From positions 186,001-250,000 of the forward strand of contig NZ_GL876926.1 of NCBI RefSeq assembly GCF_000192575.1: a stretch of DNA of 64,000 bases, read 5' to 3'. Under the pieces are notes generated by a model. That model worked only from the letters and a program-made list of their open reading frames with translations, was not told where the DNA came from and searched no databases. A program made the translations under genes and the position numbers. The first letter of the stretch is position 1. The number at the start of each line of letters is the position of its first letter. This DNA is from Novosphingobium nitrogenifigens DSM 19370. GTDB lineage: Bacteria > Pseudomonadota > Alphaproteobacteria > Sphingomonadales > Sphingomonadaceae. This document shows positions 37,449 through 45,668 of the stretch, piece after piece.

Positions 37449-37859
37449 CAGCCGAACGGAAATTCCGGGATGCCGGAATTTCCTAAAATCGGCGACAGTT
37501 CCAAAATTCGCTTCCTGCCTTCGATGTATCCGGCCCCGATATTCCGGGGGTGATTGAGAAGGCATGGCTGTTGCGGGAGATCGATTTCGATTCGAGATCG
37601 ATCTTTGGGGTGTCTTGCGCGATTTTCTTGGATTTTTGCATTTTTCTGCGGGCTTTTGACTTCGGTCAACGCCGCGTACCTTCGATTCTGGGAAACGTCT
37701 CTTCGACGGAAGGGAACCGATCACCACCCTCGATCTTTTTCCCTTTCGCCGATTTCTCCCCAACTCAGGCGGTCGGCGTTCCCGGCCGCCTCATTTTTTG
37801 GGCGGATTTCGTGTAACCGCATAATTGTAGCGGACGCATGTTTTTGATATTGAGGTCTC
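37449..37859. other. Intergenic region upstream of fnr
   Basis: A 411-bp gap. It starts with a perfect 11-bp hairpin (37458-37468 with 37473-37483, loop GATG, no T-tract), contains two copies of GAGATCGAT (37578 and 37594) and a perfect Fnr dyad at 37656-37669. No gene is supported; the base composition is poorer in GC than the flanking genes. Confidence 0.7.
37656..37669 (+). promoter_or_regulatory. Perfect Fnr/FixK box upstream of fnr
   Basis: TTGACTTCGGTCAA is a perfect dyad TTGAC-N4-GTCAA, the FixK/Fnr-type operator, located 190 bp before the fnr start. It suggests autoregulation through a long leader. Confidence 0.78.
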
Positions 37860-38558
37860 ATGTCGACCTGCGAAACATGCGCCGTACGAAACCGGGCGAT
37901 CTGCTCGAGCCTCGATGGTGGCGAAATTCAGGCGCTCAGTTCGATGGGGCGTCGCCGGACGGTTGCTGCAGGAGAGCCGTTGATCTGGGAAGACGATGAT
38001 TCTCTTCTCGTCGCCAATGTGATCGATGGCGTGCTCAAGCTGACCACTTCGACCGAGGACGGGCGCGAGCAGATCGTGGGTGTTGCCTATCCGTCGGACT
38101 TTATCGGTCGTCCTTTCGGGCAGACCAGCCGCGCGACGGTCGTGGCTTTGACCGATGCGCGGGTTTGCGTTTTTGCCCGCAACGATTTCGACCGTTTCGC
38201 GCGCGAGCATCCCGAGCTTGAGCACAAGCTGCTTGAGCGCACGCTTGCCGAACTGGATCGCACCCGGTCGTGGATGATGCTGCTCGGTCGCAAGACGGCG
38301 CCTGAAAAGATCGCGACGTTCCTGCTCGACATGTCGGATCGCTATGGCGACGTGAGTGCGTGCACGACGTTCCGTGCTCCGGCCAAGCTGTTTACTCTGC
38401 CGTTTTCGCGACAGCAGGTGGCGGATCTGCTCGGTTTGACGATCGAGACCGTGAGCCGTCAGTTCACCAAGCTGAAGCAGGATGGCGTGATCGGTCTGCC
38501 GTCGCGTCGCGAAGTCGAAATTCTCAATCGCCCTGCGCTTTCCGCACTTGCGGGCTGA
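37860..38558 (+). CDS. fnr: Fnr-type oxygen-sensing transcriptional regulator
   Basis: A 232-residue Crp/Fnr-family regulator. The N-terminal cysteines C4, C7 and C15 (C-x2-C-x7-C, as in FnrN/FnrL) plus C103 are the expected [4Fe-4S] ligands, so it should be active without oxygen. The cAMP-like beta-roll spans about 25-140, and the helix-turn-helix near residues 180-210 includes ETVSRQFTKLKQDG, with the E-x-x-S-R recognition pattern of Fnr, which reads TTGA-type half sites. Two perfect matches exist in this window. It lies close to the cco operon it probably activates. Confidence 0.94.
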   Translation: MSTCETCAVRNRAICSSLDGGEIQALSSMGRRRTVAAGEPLIWEDDDSLLVANVIDGVLKLTTSTEDGREQIVGVAYPSDFIGRPFGQTSRATVVALTDARVCVFARNDFDRFAREHPELEHKLLERTLAELDRTRSWMMLLGRKTAPEKIATFLLDMSDRYGDVSACTTFRAPAKLFTLPFSRQQVADLLGLTIETVSRQFTKLKQDGVIGLPSRREVEILNRPALSALAG

Positions 38559-38570
38559 TCTTTTGCGCCA

Positions 38571-38598
38571 TTCCCGCCCGGTGTGACCGGGGCGGGAA
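38571..38598 (+). terminator. Probable terminator hairpin of fnr
   Basis: TTCCCGCCC at 38571-38579 pairs with GGGCGGGAA ending at 38598, extended by two G-C pairs past a bulged G, 12 bp after the fnr stop. The T-tract is poor (AACGCTTTT follows). Confidence 0.55.
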
Positions 38599-38766
38599 AA
38601 CGCTTTTCCCAAATGGCCGGTTTGTATGGGGATTGCCCGTATTTCGGGGCGATGCCTTGCGTTGATGTAGCGCGTCCCTTGCTGGCGCGCGCTCTGTTCG
38701 CGTGTGCGCGGGTTCGGATGCACCTGGGGCAAGGGAATGTGGGGGGCAGGGGAATGTGGAGAGGGC
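38599..38766. other. Gap between fnr and ompW terminators
   Basis: Within the 346-bp fnr-ompW convergent gap, these 168 bp hold a G-rich stretch with two copies of GGGAATGTGG (near 38733 and 38751). No gene or structured RNA is supported. Confidence 0.5.
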
Positions 38767-38826
38767 AAAAAAGTGGCGGGCGGAACAGCCCCAGGGGATC
38801 CCAGACCCTGGCTCGTTCCGCCCGCC
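38767..38826 (-). terminator. Terminator of ompW
   Basis: A perfect 12-bp inverted repeat (38775-38786 with 38815-38826) followed, on the minus strand, by CTTTTTTG (38766-38773). The loop is 28 nt. Confidence 0.8.
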
Positions 38827-38904
38827 GTCCCCGGGGATGACACCGGGGTTTCGGGCCAGCAAGGCGCGCGCCTTACTGTATGTGTGACCCGAAAACTGTC
38901 GTGA

Positions 38905-39621
38905 TCAGAAGCGGTAGGCGATACCCGCGCTCAGCAGCCACGGATCGAGGCTGTGCTTGGTCTGGAGCACTTCGTTGTCACCCACGTAGAAGTGGGCGGT
39001 GGTGTCCATCCAGTACTTCTTCGCGTCGAAGGTCAGGCTGTAGGGGGTCTTCTTGATCGGCACGTCGAAGCCGAACTGGATCGCCACGCCAAGGTCGCTC
39101 GACAGCGAGGTGCGGGTCACGCCAAGAGCGGCAGCCGTGGCACCCGGGCGTTCGCCCATGACGAGGAAGACCGCCGGACCGGCGCCGACATAGGGGCGGA
39201 TGGGGCCGAGCGGCAGGTGATACTTGACCGTCAGCGTGGCCGGAATGATCAGCACGTGATCGACGAGGCTGGCGCCTTCAAGCGAGCCGCTGCCGGTGAC
39301 GTGGTGAGCCGAGATACCGGCGATCGTTTCGATCGAGATGTTCGGCTTGACGAAGTATTCCAGAGCCAGCGTCGGGGTCACGTTGTTGCTGGCAGTGGTC
39401 TGCGGCGCGCTGAACGCACCCATCGATGCAAGGGCGGGATTGATCGAGCGAACAGTGTCGATGTTGCCGTCGGCAAGAACGCCGGTTGCCAGCAGCTTGA
39501 CCTGCCACTTGCCTTCAGGCGCATCGGCCGCATGAGCGGGCATCGCGGCGAGAAGAGCGGGGGCTGCAACGGCGGTGCCCAAGATGCGGGCCAGACGGCC
39601 GCGGCCAAGGATCTTTTTCAT
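38905..39621 (-). CDS. ompW: OmpW family outer-membrane protein
   Basis: A 238-residue eight-stranded beta-barrel. The ATG at 39621 follows AGGAAG and gives MKKILGRGRLARI with a signal peptide ending PAHAADAP; a longer open frame to 39786 is disregarded. The body has the OmpW pattern: GKWQVKLLATGV near the mature start, TLALEYFVKPNISIE, GPIRPYVGAGPAVF and the C-terminal barrel strand GIAYRF. OmpW proteins carry small hydrophobic molecules and are Fnr-activated in enterics; here a degenerate Fnr-like site lies about 100 bp upstream. Confidence 0.93.
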   Translation of the reverse strand: MKKILGRGRLARILGTAVAAPALLAAMPAHAADAPEGKWQVKLLATGVLADGNIDTVRSINPALASMGAFSAPQTTASNNVTPTLALEYFVKPNISIETIAGISAHHVTGSGSLEGASLVDHVLIIPATLTVKYHLPLGPIRPYVGAGPAVFLVMGERPGATAAALGVTRTSLSSDLGVAIQFGFDVPIKKTPYSLTFDAKKYWMDTTAHFYVGDNEVLQTKHSLDPWLLSAGIAYRF

Positions 39622-39719
39622 AATCGACTTCCTGCACGCCACGGTGAGCCAGCCCCTCGCTGGCTTCTTTCCTGCCCGCGGCATGGAAAGCCTGATGGGC
39701 CAATGTCGAATCGCCGGCA

Positions 39720-39733
39720 TTGACGAAGCGCAA
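39720..39733 (-). promoter_or_regulatory. Degenerate Fnr-like site upstream of ompW
   Basis: TTGACGAAGCGCAA keeps one perfect half (TTGAC) and the outer CAA of the other, centred about 105 bp before the ompW start. Confidence 0.35.
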
Positions 39734-39879
39734 AAATTTGGCGGCCGGGTGACAAATGCGGCAGTCGCGGGCGGGTGGTGTTGCAAATATGTCAGTATCG
39801 CGTTTGCGGGATAAGTAGAACCCGCGCGCGTGAGTCAGGTTTTGTGATCCGTCAGCGGGACAACACCGGCTCGCTCAAT

Positions 39880-39895
39880 TTGATAACCATATCAA
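39880..39895. promoter_or_regulatory. 16-bp palindrome between ompW and ccoN
   Basis: TTGATAACCATATCAA is a perfect 6+4+6 dyad. The half sites TTGAT are Fnr-like but separated by 6 rather than 4 bp, so a different regulator is likely. It lies 140 bp before ccoN and 259 bp before ompW. Confidence 0.5.
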
Positions 39896-39958
39896 TTACG
39901 CGTCCAATCATCGCCCGGATCGTGTTAGCATGGGGCGAGGGGAGCCCGCCTGCCCGTT

Positions 39959-39972
39959 TTGACCGCCGTCAA
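39959..39972 (+). promoter_or_regulatory. Perfect Fnr/FixK box upstream of ccoN
   Basis: TTGACCGCCGTCAA is a perfect TTGAC-N4-GTCAA dyad, centred 69 bp before the ccoN start, the usual position for Fnr/FixK activation of cbb3 oxidase operons. Confidence 0.85.
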
Positions 39973-40034
39973 TGTCGTACGCGCGGTCTGGGCGCAGGGC
40001 TGATTGTGAGAAGTTGCATGGAAGGGAAGGCTCC

Positions 40035-41693
40035 ATGGAAATGGTAGTTTTGCGGGCGGGCGCGTGGTTTGCCGTGCTCGTCCTAGCTGTAGTCGCCTGG
40101 GCATTGGCGGTGGACTGGGGATTTGGTGTCCACATGCTGATTTGCGCTGTGGCCGCCGGTCTTGGTTTGATCGCCACGCTTCGTGGCTCTGATATCGATG
40201 CCATCTCGCGTGGCATTCTGCGTTCGCCTGATCAGGGGAAATACGATGACGAACCCATTCGCTGGGGTGTCATCGCCACCGTGTTCTGGGGCATGGCCGG
40301 TTTTCTTGCCGGTCTTTACATCGCTCTGGAACTGGCGTTTCCCGCGCTCAATCTTGGTCTGGAATTCATCAATTTCGGCCGTCTTCGTCCGCTGCACACC
40401 TCGGCGGTCATCTTCGCTTTCGGAGGCAATGCCCTGATCGCCACGTCCTATTACGTGGTCCAGCGCACTTGCCGGGCGAGGCTGGCCTTCCCCGGCCTCG
40501 CCCGTTTCGTGTTCTGGGGGTATCAGTTGTTCATCGTTCTGGCCGCGACCGGCTATCTGATGGGCATCACCCAGGGCAAGGAATATGCCGAGCCGGAATG
40601 GTACGTCGACCTGTGGCTGACGATCGTCTGGGTCGCTTATCTCGTAGTTTTCGTCGGTACGATCCTCAAGCGTTCGGAACCGCACATCTACGTCGCGAAC
40701 TGGTTCTACCTGTCGTTCATCCTGACGGTGGCGATGCTCCACCTCGTCAACAACGCATCGATCCCGATCAGCTTCTTCGGAAGCAAGTCGATCTCGGTCT
40801 ATGCCGGGGTGCAGAGCGCGCTGGTGCAGTGGTGGTACGGCCATAACGCGGTCGGTTTCTTCCTGACCGCAGGCTTCCTTGGCATGATGTACTACTTCGT
40901 GCCGAAGCAGGCCAACCGTCCGGTCTATTCCTATCGTCTGTCGATCATCCACTTCTGGGCTCTGATCTTCCTCTACATCTGGGCAGGTCCGCACCATCTC
41001 CACTACACCGCTCTGCCCGACTGGGCGCAGACGCTGGGCATGGTCTTCTCGATCATGCTGTGGATGCCGAGCTGGGGTGGCATGATCAACGGCCTGATGA
41101 CGCTCAACGGCGCGTGGGACAAGCTGCGCACCGACCCGATCATGCGCATGTTCGTCATGAGCCTCGCGTTCTACGGCATGAGCACGTTCGAGGGCCCGAT
41201 GATGTCGATCAAGACGGTCAACTCGCTCTCTCACTATACCGACTGGACGATCGGTCACGTGCACTCGGGTGCGCTGGGCTGGAACGGCATGGTCACTTTC
41301 GGCGCGCTCTATTACCTGACCCCGCGCCTGTGGAATCGCGAACGTCTCTACTCGCTGCGCATGGTGGGCTGGCACTTCTGGCTGGCGACGCTGGGCATCG
41401 TTTTCTACGCCGCCTCGATGTGGGTCGCCGGGGTTACCCAGGGCCTGATGTGGCGTGAATACGGCCCGGACGGCTATCTGGTGAACTCCTTCGTCGAAAC
41501 GGTGAAGGCGCTGCACCCGATGTATGTGGCGCGTGCATTTGGCGGTCTGCTCTATCTGAGCGGCGCGTCGATCATGACCTACAACATCACCCGCACCATC
41601 CTCGGCCACAAGCTGCGTGACGAAGCGCCGCTCAACGAGACTGCCTTCGACCCCGCCAAGGACGTGCCGCTCAAGCCGGCCGCTGCCCTGTGA
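40035..41693 (+). CDS. ccoN: cbb3-type cytochrome c oxidase subunit I
   Basis: The 552-residue catalytic subunit with about 14 membrane helices, binding haem b and the haem b3-CuB site that reduces O2 at very low concentration. Ligand-bearing segments include [36 protein letters not shown] (CuB His and the CcoN-specific Tyr region), [16 protein letters not shown] and the late [16 protein letters not shown]. The ATG at 40035 follows GAAGGGAAGG; an earlier in-frame reading adds no membrane-protein-like sequence. First gene of ccoNOQP, with a perfect Fnr box upstream. Confidence 0.97.
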   Translation: MEMVVLRAGAWFAVLVLAVVAWALAVDWGFGVHMLICAVAAGLGLIATLRGSDIDAISRGILRSPDQGKYDDEPIRWGVIATVFWGMAGFLAGLYIALELAFPALNLGLEFINFGRLRPLHTSAVIFAFGGNALIATSYYVVQRTCRARLAFPGLARFVFWGYQLFIVLAATGYLMGITQGKEYAEPEWYVDLWLTIVWVAYLVVFVGTILKRSEPHIYVANWFYLSFILTVAMLHLVNNASIPISFFGSKSISVYAGVQSALVQWWYGHNAVGFFLTAGFLGMMYYFVPKQANRPVYSYRLSIIHFWALIFLYIWAGPHHLHYTALPDWAQTLGMVFSIMLWMPSWGGMINGLMTLNGAWDKLRTDPIMRMFVMSLAFYGMSTFEGPMMSIKTVNSLSHYTDWTIGHVHSGALGWNGMVTFGALYYLTPRLWNRERLYSLRMVGWHFWLATLGIVFYAASMWVAGVTQGLMWREYGPDGYLVNSFVETVKALHPMYVARAFGGLLYLSGASIMTYNITRTILGHKLRDEAPLNETAFDPAKDVPLKPAAAL

Positions 41694-41723
41694 TCCCGGG
41701 CCACAGGTGAAGGAGCAAATATA

Positions 41724-42476
41724 ATGGCACTTTCATTTCTCGAGCGGCACAAGATGGTGGAGCGGAATATCACGCTCCTTGCCATCCTTGCCTTTGCCGT
41801 CGTGACCATTGGCGGGATCGTCGAGATTGCCCCCCTGTTCTGGATCGACAACACGATCGAGAAGGTGGAGGGCATGCGTCCCTACACTCCGCTCGAACAG
41901 GCCGGGCGCGACATCTATATCCGCGAAGGTTGCTATCTGTGCCACAGCCAGATGATCCGTCCGTTCCGTGACGAGGTCGAACGCTATGGCCACTACAGCC
42001 TTGCCGCCGAATCGATGTACGACCACCCGTTCCAGTGGGGTTCGAAGCGCACCGGTCCCGACCTTGCCCGCGTGGGCGGCAAGTATTCGGATGCCTGGCA
42101 TGTCCAGCATCTGAAGGACCCGCGTTCGGTCGTTCCGGACTCGATCATGCCGACCTATCAGTTCCTGGCCGAGCGTGAGCTCAATGCCGGGGACATGAGC
42201 GCGGAACTGCAGACGCTCTATCGGACCGGGGTTCCCTATACCAAGGACGATATCGCCAAGGCGAACGACGACCTGAAGGCCCAGGCCAATCCGGATGCGG
42301 ATGCCACCGACCTTAAGGCGCGCTATCCCAAGGCGCAGGCCCGCGACTTTGACGGCGACCCCAAGAAGGTCACCGAAATGGATGCGCTGGTCGCTTACCT
42401 GCAGATGCTGGGAACTCTCGTCGACGTGAACGCGCCGGCGGCCCAGGAAGTGCTCGCCAAGGAGAAGGGACGGTGA
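41724..42476 (+). CDS. ccoO: cbb3-type cytochrome c oxidase subunit II
   Basis: A 250-residue membrane-anchored monohaem cytochrome c. One N-terminal helix ([18 protein letters not shown]) is followed by the haem c site C70-Y-L-C73-H74 and the axial Met region [12 protein letters not shown]. The DNRG-like [15 protein letters not shown] loop is typical. The region about 165-210 ([19 protein letters not shown]) is the usual CcoO insertion. 30 bp after ccoN; its stop overlaps the GTG of ccoQ. Confidence 0.97.
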   Translation: MALSFLERHKMVERNITLLAILAFAVVTIGGIVEIAPLFWIDNTIEKVEGMRPYTPLEQAGRDIYIREGCYLCHSQMIRPFRDEVERYGHYSLAAESMYDHPFQWGSKRTGPDLARVGGKYSDAWHVQHLKDPRSVVPDSIMPTYQFLAERELNAGDMSAELQTLYRTGVPYTKDDIAKANDDLKAQANPDADATDLKARYPKAQARDFDGDPKKVTEMDALVAYLQMLGTLVDVNAPAAQEVLAKEKGR

Positions 42477-42646
42477 ACCCGGGCGCGACTTATGACGCGA
42501 TGCGCTCGTTCGTCGACAGCTGGGGGCTGGCGGCGATGAGCGTGGTGTTCCTCGTCCTGTGCCTCTGGCCGTTCCGGCCGGGTGCACGGGGAGAGGCACG
42601 GGAAGCCGCCAACTCGATCTTCGAGGATGATAACGATGGCGAATAA
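42473..42646 (+). CDS. ccoQ: cbb3-type oxidase small subunit CcoQ
   Basis: A 57-residue single-span protein starting at GTG 42473, which overlaps the ccoO stop (GTGA). It reads [18 protein letters not shown], then the membrane helix [15 protein letters not shown] and a charged tail ([19 protein letters not shown]). CcoQ (FixQ) stabilises the oxidase. Its end overlaps the start of ccoP by 11 bp. Identification rests on size, helix, RPG motif and position between ccoO and ccoP. Confidence 0.9.
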   Translation: MNPGATYDAMRSFVDSWGLAAMSVVFLVLCLWPFRPGARGEAREAANSIFEDDNDGE

Positions 42647-43595
42647 TCATGATGAAGGCGGCGCCGACCACGGCGGGCGCCTCGACGAGGCCACCGGCGT
42701 CCATACCGTTGGCCATGAATGGGACGGGATCGAGGAACTCGACAATCCGCTGCCGCGCTGGTGGCTGATGCTGTTCTATGTCTGCATCCTGTTTGCGATC
42801 GGCTATGTGATTGCCTATCCGGCTTTGCCGGGGCGGCATTCGGCGACGCCGGGCATGCTCGGCTGGACCAGCCGCGGGACGCTTGCCGCTGAAACGACGG
42901 CGGCCGACCAGAGCCGTGCGGCTGTCCGCGCGGCGATCGCGGCCACTTCGGTCGAGGATCTGGCCAAGGATCCCAAGCTGCTGCGCGCGGCGATCGAAGG
43001 CGGTCGTGCCGCGTTCAAGGTCAACTGCGTGCAGTGCCACGGGTCGGGGGCGGCCGGTGGCAAGGGCTATCCGAACCTCAACGACGACGACTGGTTGTGG
43101 GGCGGCGACATCGCCACCATTCACCAGACGCTCGAACACGGGATCCGCTATCCGGGTGACGATGCCACTCGCATGAGCCAGATGCCTTCGTTCGGTCGTG
43201 ACGGCATTCTGACCCCGGCACAGGTTCAGGACGTCGTCAGCCATGTCCGTGTCATCAGCGGCCAGGAAAAGCCCTCGGCATCCTCGAACCGCGGTTCGGC
43301 GATCTTTGCCCAGAACTGCGCCGTCTGCCACGGTGCCAACGGTGAAGGTGGCCGTAACGTCGGTGCGCCCAAGCTGACCGACGCGATCTGGCTCTATGGT
43401 GGCGATCGCGCCACCTTGACCGAAACCGTGACCAATGCCCGCTATGGCGTCATGCCGGCGTGGGGACAGCGTCTCGACCCGGTCACGGTCAAGATGCTTG
43501 CCGCCTATGTTCACTCGCTGGGCGGTGGTGAAGCAACCCCGGCTGCTCCGGCAGCCGAAGCGGCGGCGCCTGCTGCGCCTGCTGCCGGTCAGTAA
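42636..43595 (+). CDS. ccoP: cbb3-type cytochrome c oxidase subunit III (dihaem)
   Basis: A 319-residue dihaem cytochrome c that passes electrons from the periplasmic donor to CcoO/CcoN. One membrane helix (residues about 41-62), then two haem c sites, C131-V-Q-C134-H and C228-A-V-C231-H, each with a downstream Met ligand (QMPSFG and VMPAWG). The start ATG at 42636 is inside ccoQ. It ends with an Ala/Pro-rich tail (EATPAAPAAEAAAPAAP). A perfect hairpin follows before ccoG. Confidence 0.97.
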   Translation: MANNHDEGGADHGGRLDEATGVHTVGHEWDGIEELDNPLPRWWLMLFYVCILFAIGYVIAYPALPGRHSATPGMLGWTSRGTLAAETTAADQSRAAVRAAIAATSVEDLAKDPKLLRAAIEGGRAAFKVNCVQCHGSGAAGGKGYPNLNDDDWLWGGDIATIHQTLEHGIRYPGDDATRMSQMPSFGRDGILTPAQVQDVVSHVRVISGQEKPSASSNRGSAIFAQNCAVCHGANGEGGRNVGAPKLTDAIWLYGGDRATLTETVTNARYGVMPAWGQRLDPVTVKMLAAYVHSLGGGEATPAAPAAEAAAPAAPAAGQ

Positions 43596-43609
43596 CGACT
43601 GACCGTCGA

Positions 43610-43642
43610 TATTGCCGGCCGGCACCGTGCCGGCCGGCAATA
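43610..43642 (+). other. Perfect intercistronic hairpin between ccoP and ccoG
   Basis: A 15-bp uninterrupted stem (43610-43624 with 43628-43642) closed by a three-base loop lies 14 bp after the ccoP stop and 20 bp before ccoG. There is no T-tract, so it is more likely an mRNA processing or 3'-protecting element (or weak attenuator) than a simple terminator. Confidence 0.9.
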
Positions 43643-43662
43643 CAGTATGAAAGGGAAGTCCG

Positions 43663-45147
43663 ATGAACGCGCCCGATCCCAAACTGGGTGCTCGAGCAGA
43701 ACCGGAAACGAAGCAGCTCTATGCAAAGCGCGTTCCGGTTTTTCCGCGCAAGATTGACGGTGCATTTCGCCGCTTCAAATGGGCGGTCATGGCGTTCTGC
43801 CTGATCGTTTATTGGGGCACGCCCTGGCTGCGGTGGGATCGCGGGCCGTTTGCCCCGCATCAGGCGGTTCTCATCGATCTGGCGCATCGGCGCTTCTATA
43901 TGTTCGCCATCGAGATCTGGCCGCAGGAATTCTATTTCGTAGCGGGCTTGCTGATCATGGCGGGGATCGGACTGTTCCTCGTGACATCGGTCGTCGGGCG
44001 TGCGTGGTGTGGCTATGCCTGCCCGCAGACGGTCTGGACCGACCTTTACCAGCATGTCGATCGCCTCATCGACGGTGACCGCAATGCCCAGATGAAATTG
44101 CAGAACGCCCCGTGGAATGCCGAGAAGATCGGCAAGCGGGCGCTCAAGTGGTCGATCTATCTGCTGATCGCGTTCATGACCGGCGGCGCGTGGATCTTCT
44201 ATTTCGACGATGCACCCTCGCTGCATCACGCCTTCTGGAACGGGACCGCACCGGGCATCGCTTATGCGACGGTCGGCGTCCTGACTTTCACGACTTTCGC
44301 GCTGGGCGGTTTCATGCGCGAGCAGGTGTGCATCTACATGTGCCCCTGGCCCCGTATCCAGGGTGCCATGCTCGACGAAAAATCGCTGATCGTCACCTAC
44401 AAGCATTGGCGCGGCGAACCGCGCGGCTCGCTCAAGGCGTCGCAAAAGCGCGTCGAGGAAGGGCTTCCGCCGCTCGGTGACTGCATCGACTGCAAACAGT
44501 GCGAGGCGGTCTGCCCGACCGGCATCGACATTCGCCACGGCGCACAGCTTGCCTGCATCACCTGCGGCCTGTGCATCGACGCATGCGACAGCGCCATGGC
44601 CCAGATCGGGCGTCCGCGTGGGCTGATCGATTATTGCACCTTGGAAGATGCCGAACGCGAATCGCACGGTGAAGCTGATACACCCATTCTCAAGACGATC
44701 TTCCGTCCGCGCACTCTGATCTATTTCAGCGCCTGGGCCGCGATCGGCGTCGGTCTGCTGTTCATGCTGGGTACGCGCAGCCGTCTGGCGCTCAGCGTCG
44801 CGAAGGATCGCAACCCTGAATATGTGCAGCTTTCCAACGGATCAATCCGCAACGCCTTCACGATCAAGGTTCGCAACATGGAGGATCGTCCGCGCCCGGT
44901 GGTGCTCGGATTTTCCGGGGTTCCGGGAGCCAAGATCTATTCGGACGACATGGAAGCCTCGGCTGCTCGCGGCGATCTGCCGATGACCGTCGCGGCCGAC
45001 ACAACCCGGCGCCTGCGCATCTATGTCGAGGCGCCCAAGGGCACGCAGCCGGCAGCTGTTTTGTTCGATCTTAAGGCGAACGATCAGGAAGGCGGGCATG
45101 ACGAATCCCGCACCACGTTCACAACGGCTGAAGGAAACGGCCAATGA
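43663..45147 (+). CDS. ccoG: Cytochrome c oxidase accessory protein CcoG
   Basis: A 494-residue membrane ferredoxin needed for cbb3 oxidase copper assembly (a Cu(II) reductase in studied species). Five or so helices flank RAWCGYACPQTVWTDLYQHVD and REQVCIYMCPWPRIQGAM, the CP-motifs characteristic of CcoG; two [4Fe-4S] sets are in DCIDCKQCEAVCPTGIDI and ACITCGLCIDACDS. The C-terminal periplasmic FixG-type Ig-like domain ends in GHDESRTTFTT. The stop overlaps ccoH by 4 nt. Confidence 0.97.
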   Translation: MNAPDPKLGARAEPETKQLYAKRVPVFPRKIDGAFRRFKWAVMAFCLIVYWGTPWLRWDRGPFAPHQAVLIDLAHRRFYMFAIEIWPQEFYFVAGLLIMAGIGLFLVTSVVGRAWCGYACPQTVWTDLYQHVDRLIDGDRNAQMKLQNAPWNAEKIGKRALKWSIYLLIAFMTGGAWIFYFDDAPSLHHAFWNGTAPGIAYATVGVLTFTTFALGGFMREQVCIYMCPWPRIQGAMLDEKSLIVTYKHWRGEPRGSLKASQKRVEEGLPPLGDCIDCKQCEAVCPTGIDIRHGAQLACITCGLCIDACDSAMAQIGRPRGLIDYCTLEDAERESHGEADTPILKTIFRPRTLIYFSAWAAIGVGLLFMLGTRSRLALSVAKDRNPEYVQLSNGSIRNAFTIKVRNMEDRPRPVVLGFSGVPGAKIYSDDMEASAARGDLPMTVAADTTRRLRIYVEAPKGTQPAAVLFDLKANDQEGGHDESRTTFTTAEGNGQ

Positions 45148-45668
45148 CACGCGAGACTCTGGCCCAGCAGAGCCGCCAAGCAGAACAGACTCCCGGCGCG
45201 CGCCGGGGGTTCCGTTTCACCGGATGGCACATGCTGACCATTCTGGTGGTCTTTTTCGGCATCGTCATCGCGGTCAACGTGGTGATGGCGCGCTTTGCCA
45301 TTTCGACGTTCGGCGGCGAAGTGGTCGAGAATTCCTATGTCGCCAGCCAGCATTTCAACAGCTGGCTCGATGAGGCGAAGGCCGAACGTGACCTCGGCTG
45401 GAACGCGGGTATCCACCAGAACGGCAAGCAGCTCGAAGTGTCGGTGATCGACAGCCACGGCAAGCCGCTCGGCGGGGCAAAAGTGACTGCCCATGTCATG
45501 CATCCGCTCGGCCTCGAAGCCGATCGCGACTTGACGTTCACCGAACAGCGTCCGGGTACTTACGTCGCGCCGCTCAATCCGGGACGTTGGCAGGTTCATG
45601 TTGATGTCGTTGCCGACGGCCATCGCTGGCGCACGGTCAGCGAGCTTGCGGGCGGGACGGGGTCCTGA
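45144..45668 (+). CDS. ccoH: cbb3 oxidase assembly protein CcoH (FixH)
   Basis: A 174-residue FixH-family protein: one membrane helix (MLTILVVFFGIVIAVNVVMA) and a periplasmic domain with SYVASQHFNSWLDEAKAE and LDEAKAERDLGWNA, the diagnostic FixH sequence, then NPGRWQVHVDV. It helps mature the cbb3 complex. Overlaps ccoG by 4 nt and ccoI by 1 nt. Confidence 0.94.
   Translation: MTRETLAQQSRQAEQTPGARRGFRFTGWHMLTILVVFFGIVIAVNVVMARFAISTFGGEVVENSYVASQHFNSWLDEAKAERDLGWNAGIHQNGKQLEVSVIDSHGKPLGGAKVTAHVMHPLGLEADRDLTFTEQRPGTYVAPLNPGRWQVHVDVVADGHRWRTVSELAGGTGS

Noticed and set aside
39880-39895. Fnr box
   Set aside because: Half sites look Fnr-like but are separated by 6 bp; Fnr/FixK sites need 4 bp. 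Kept as a separate palindrome.
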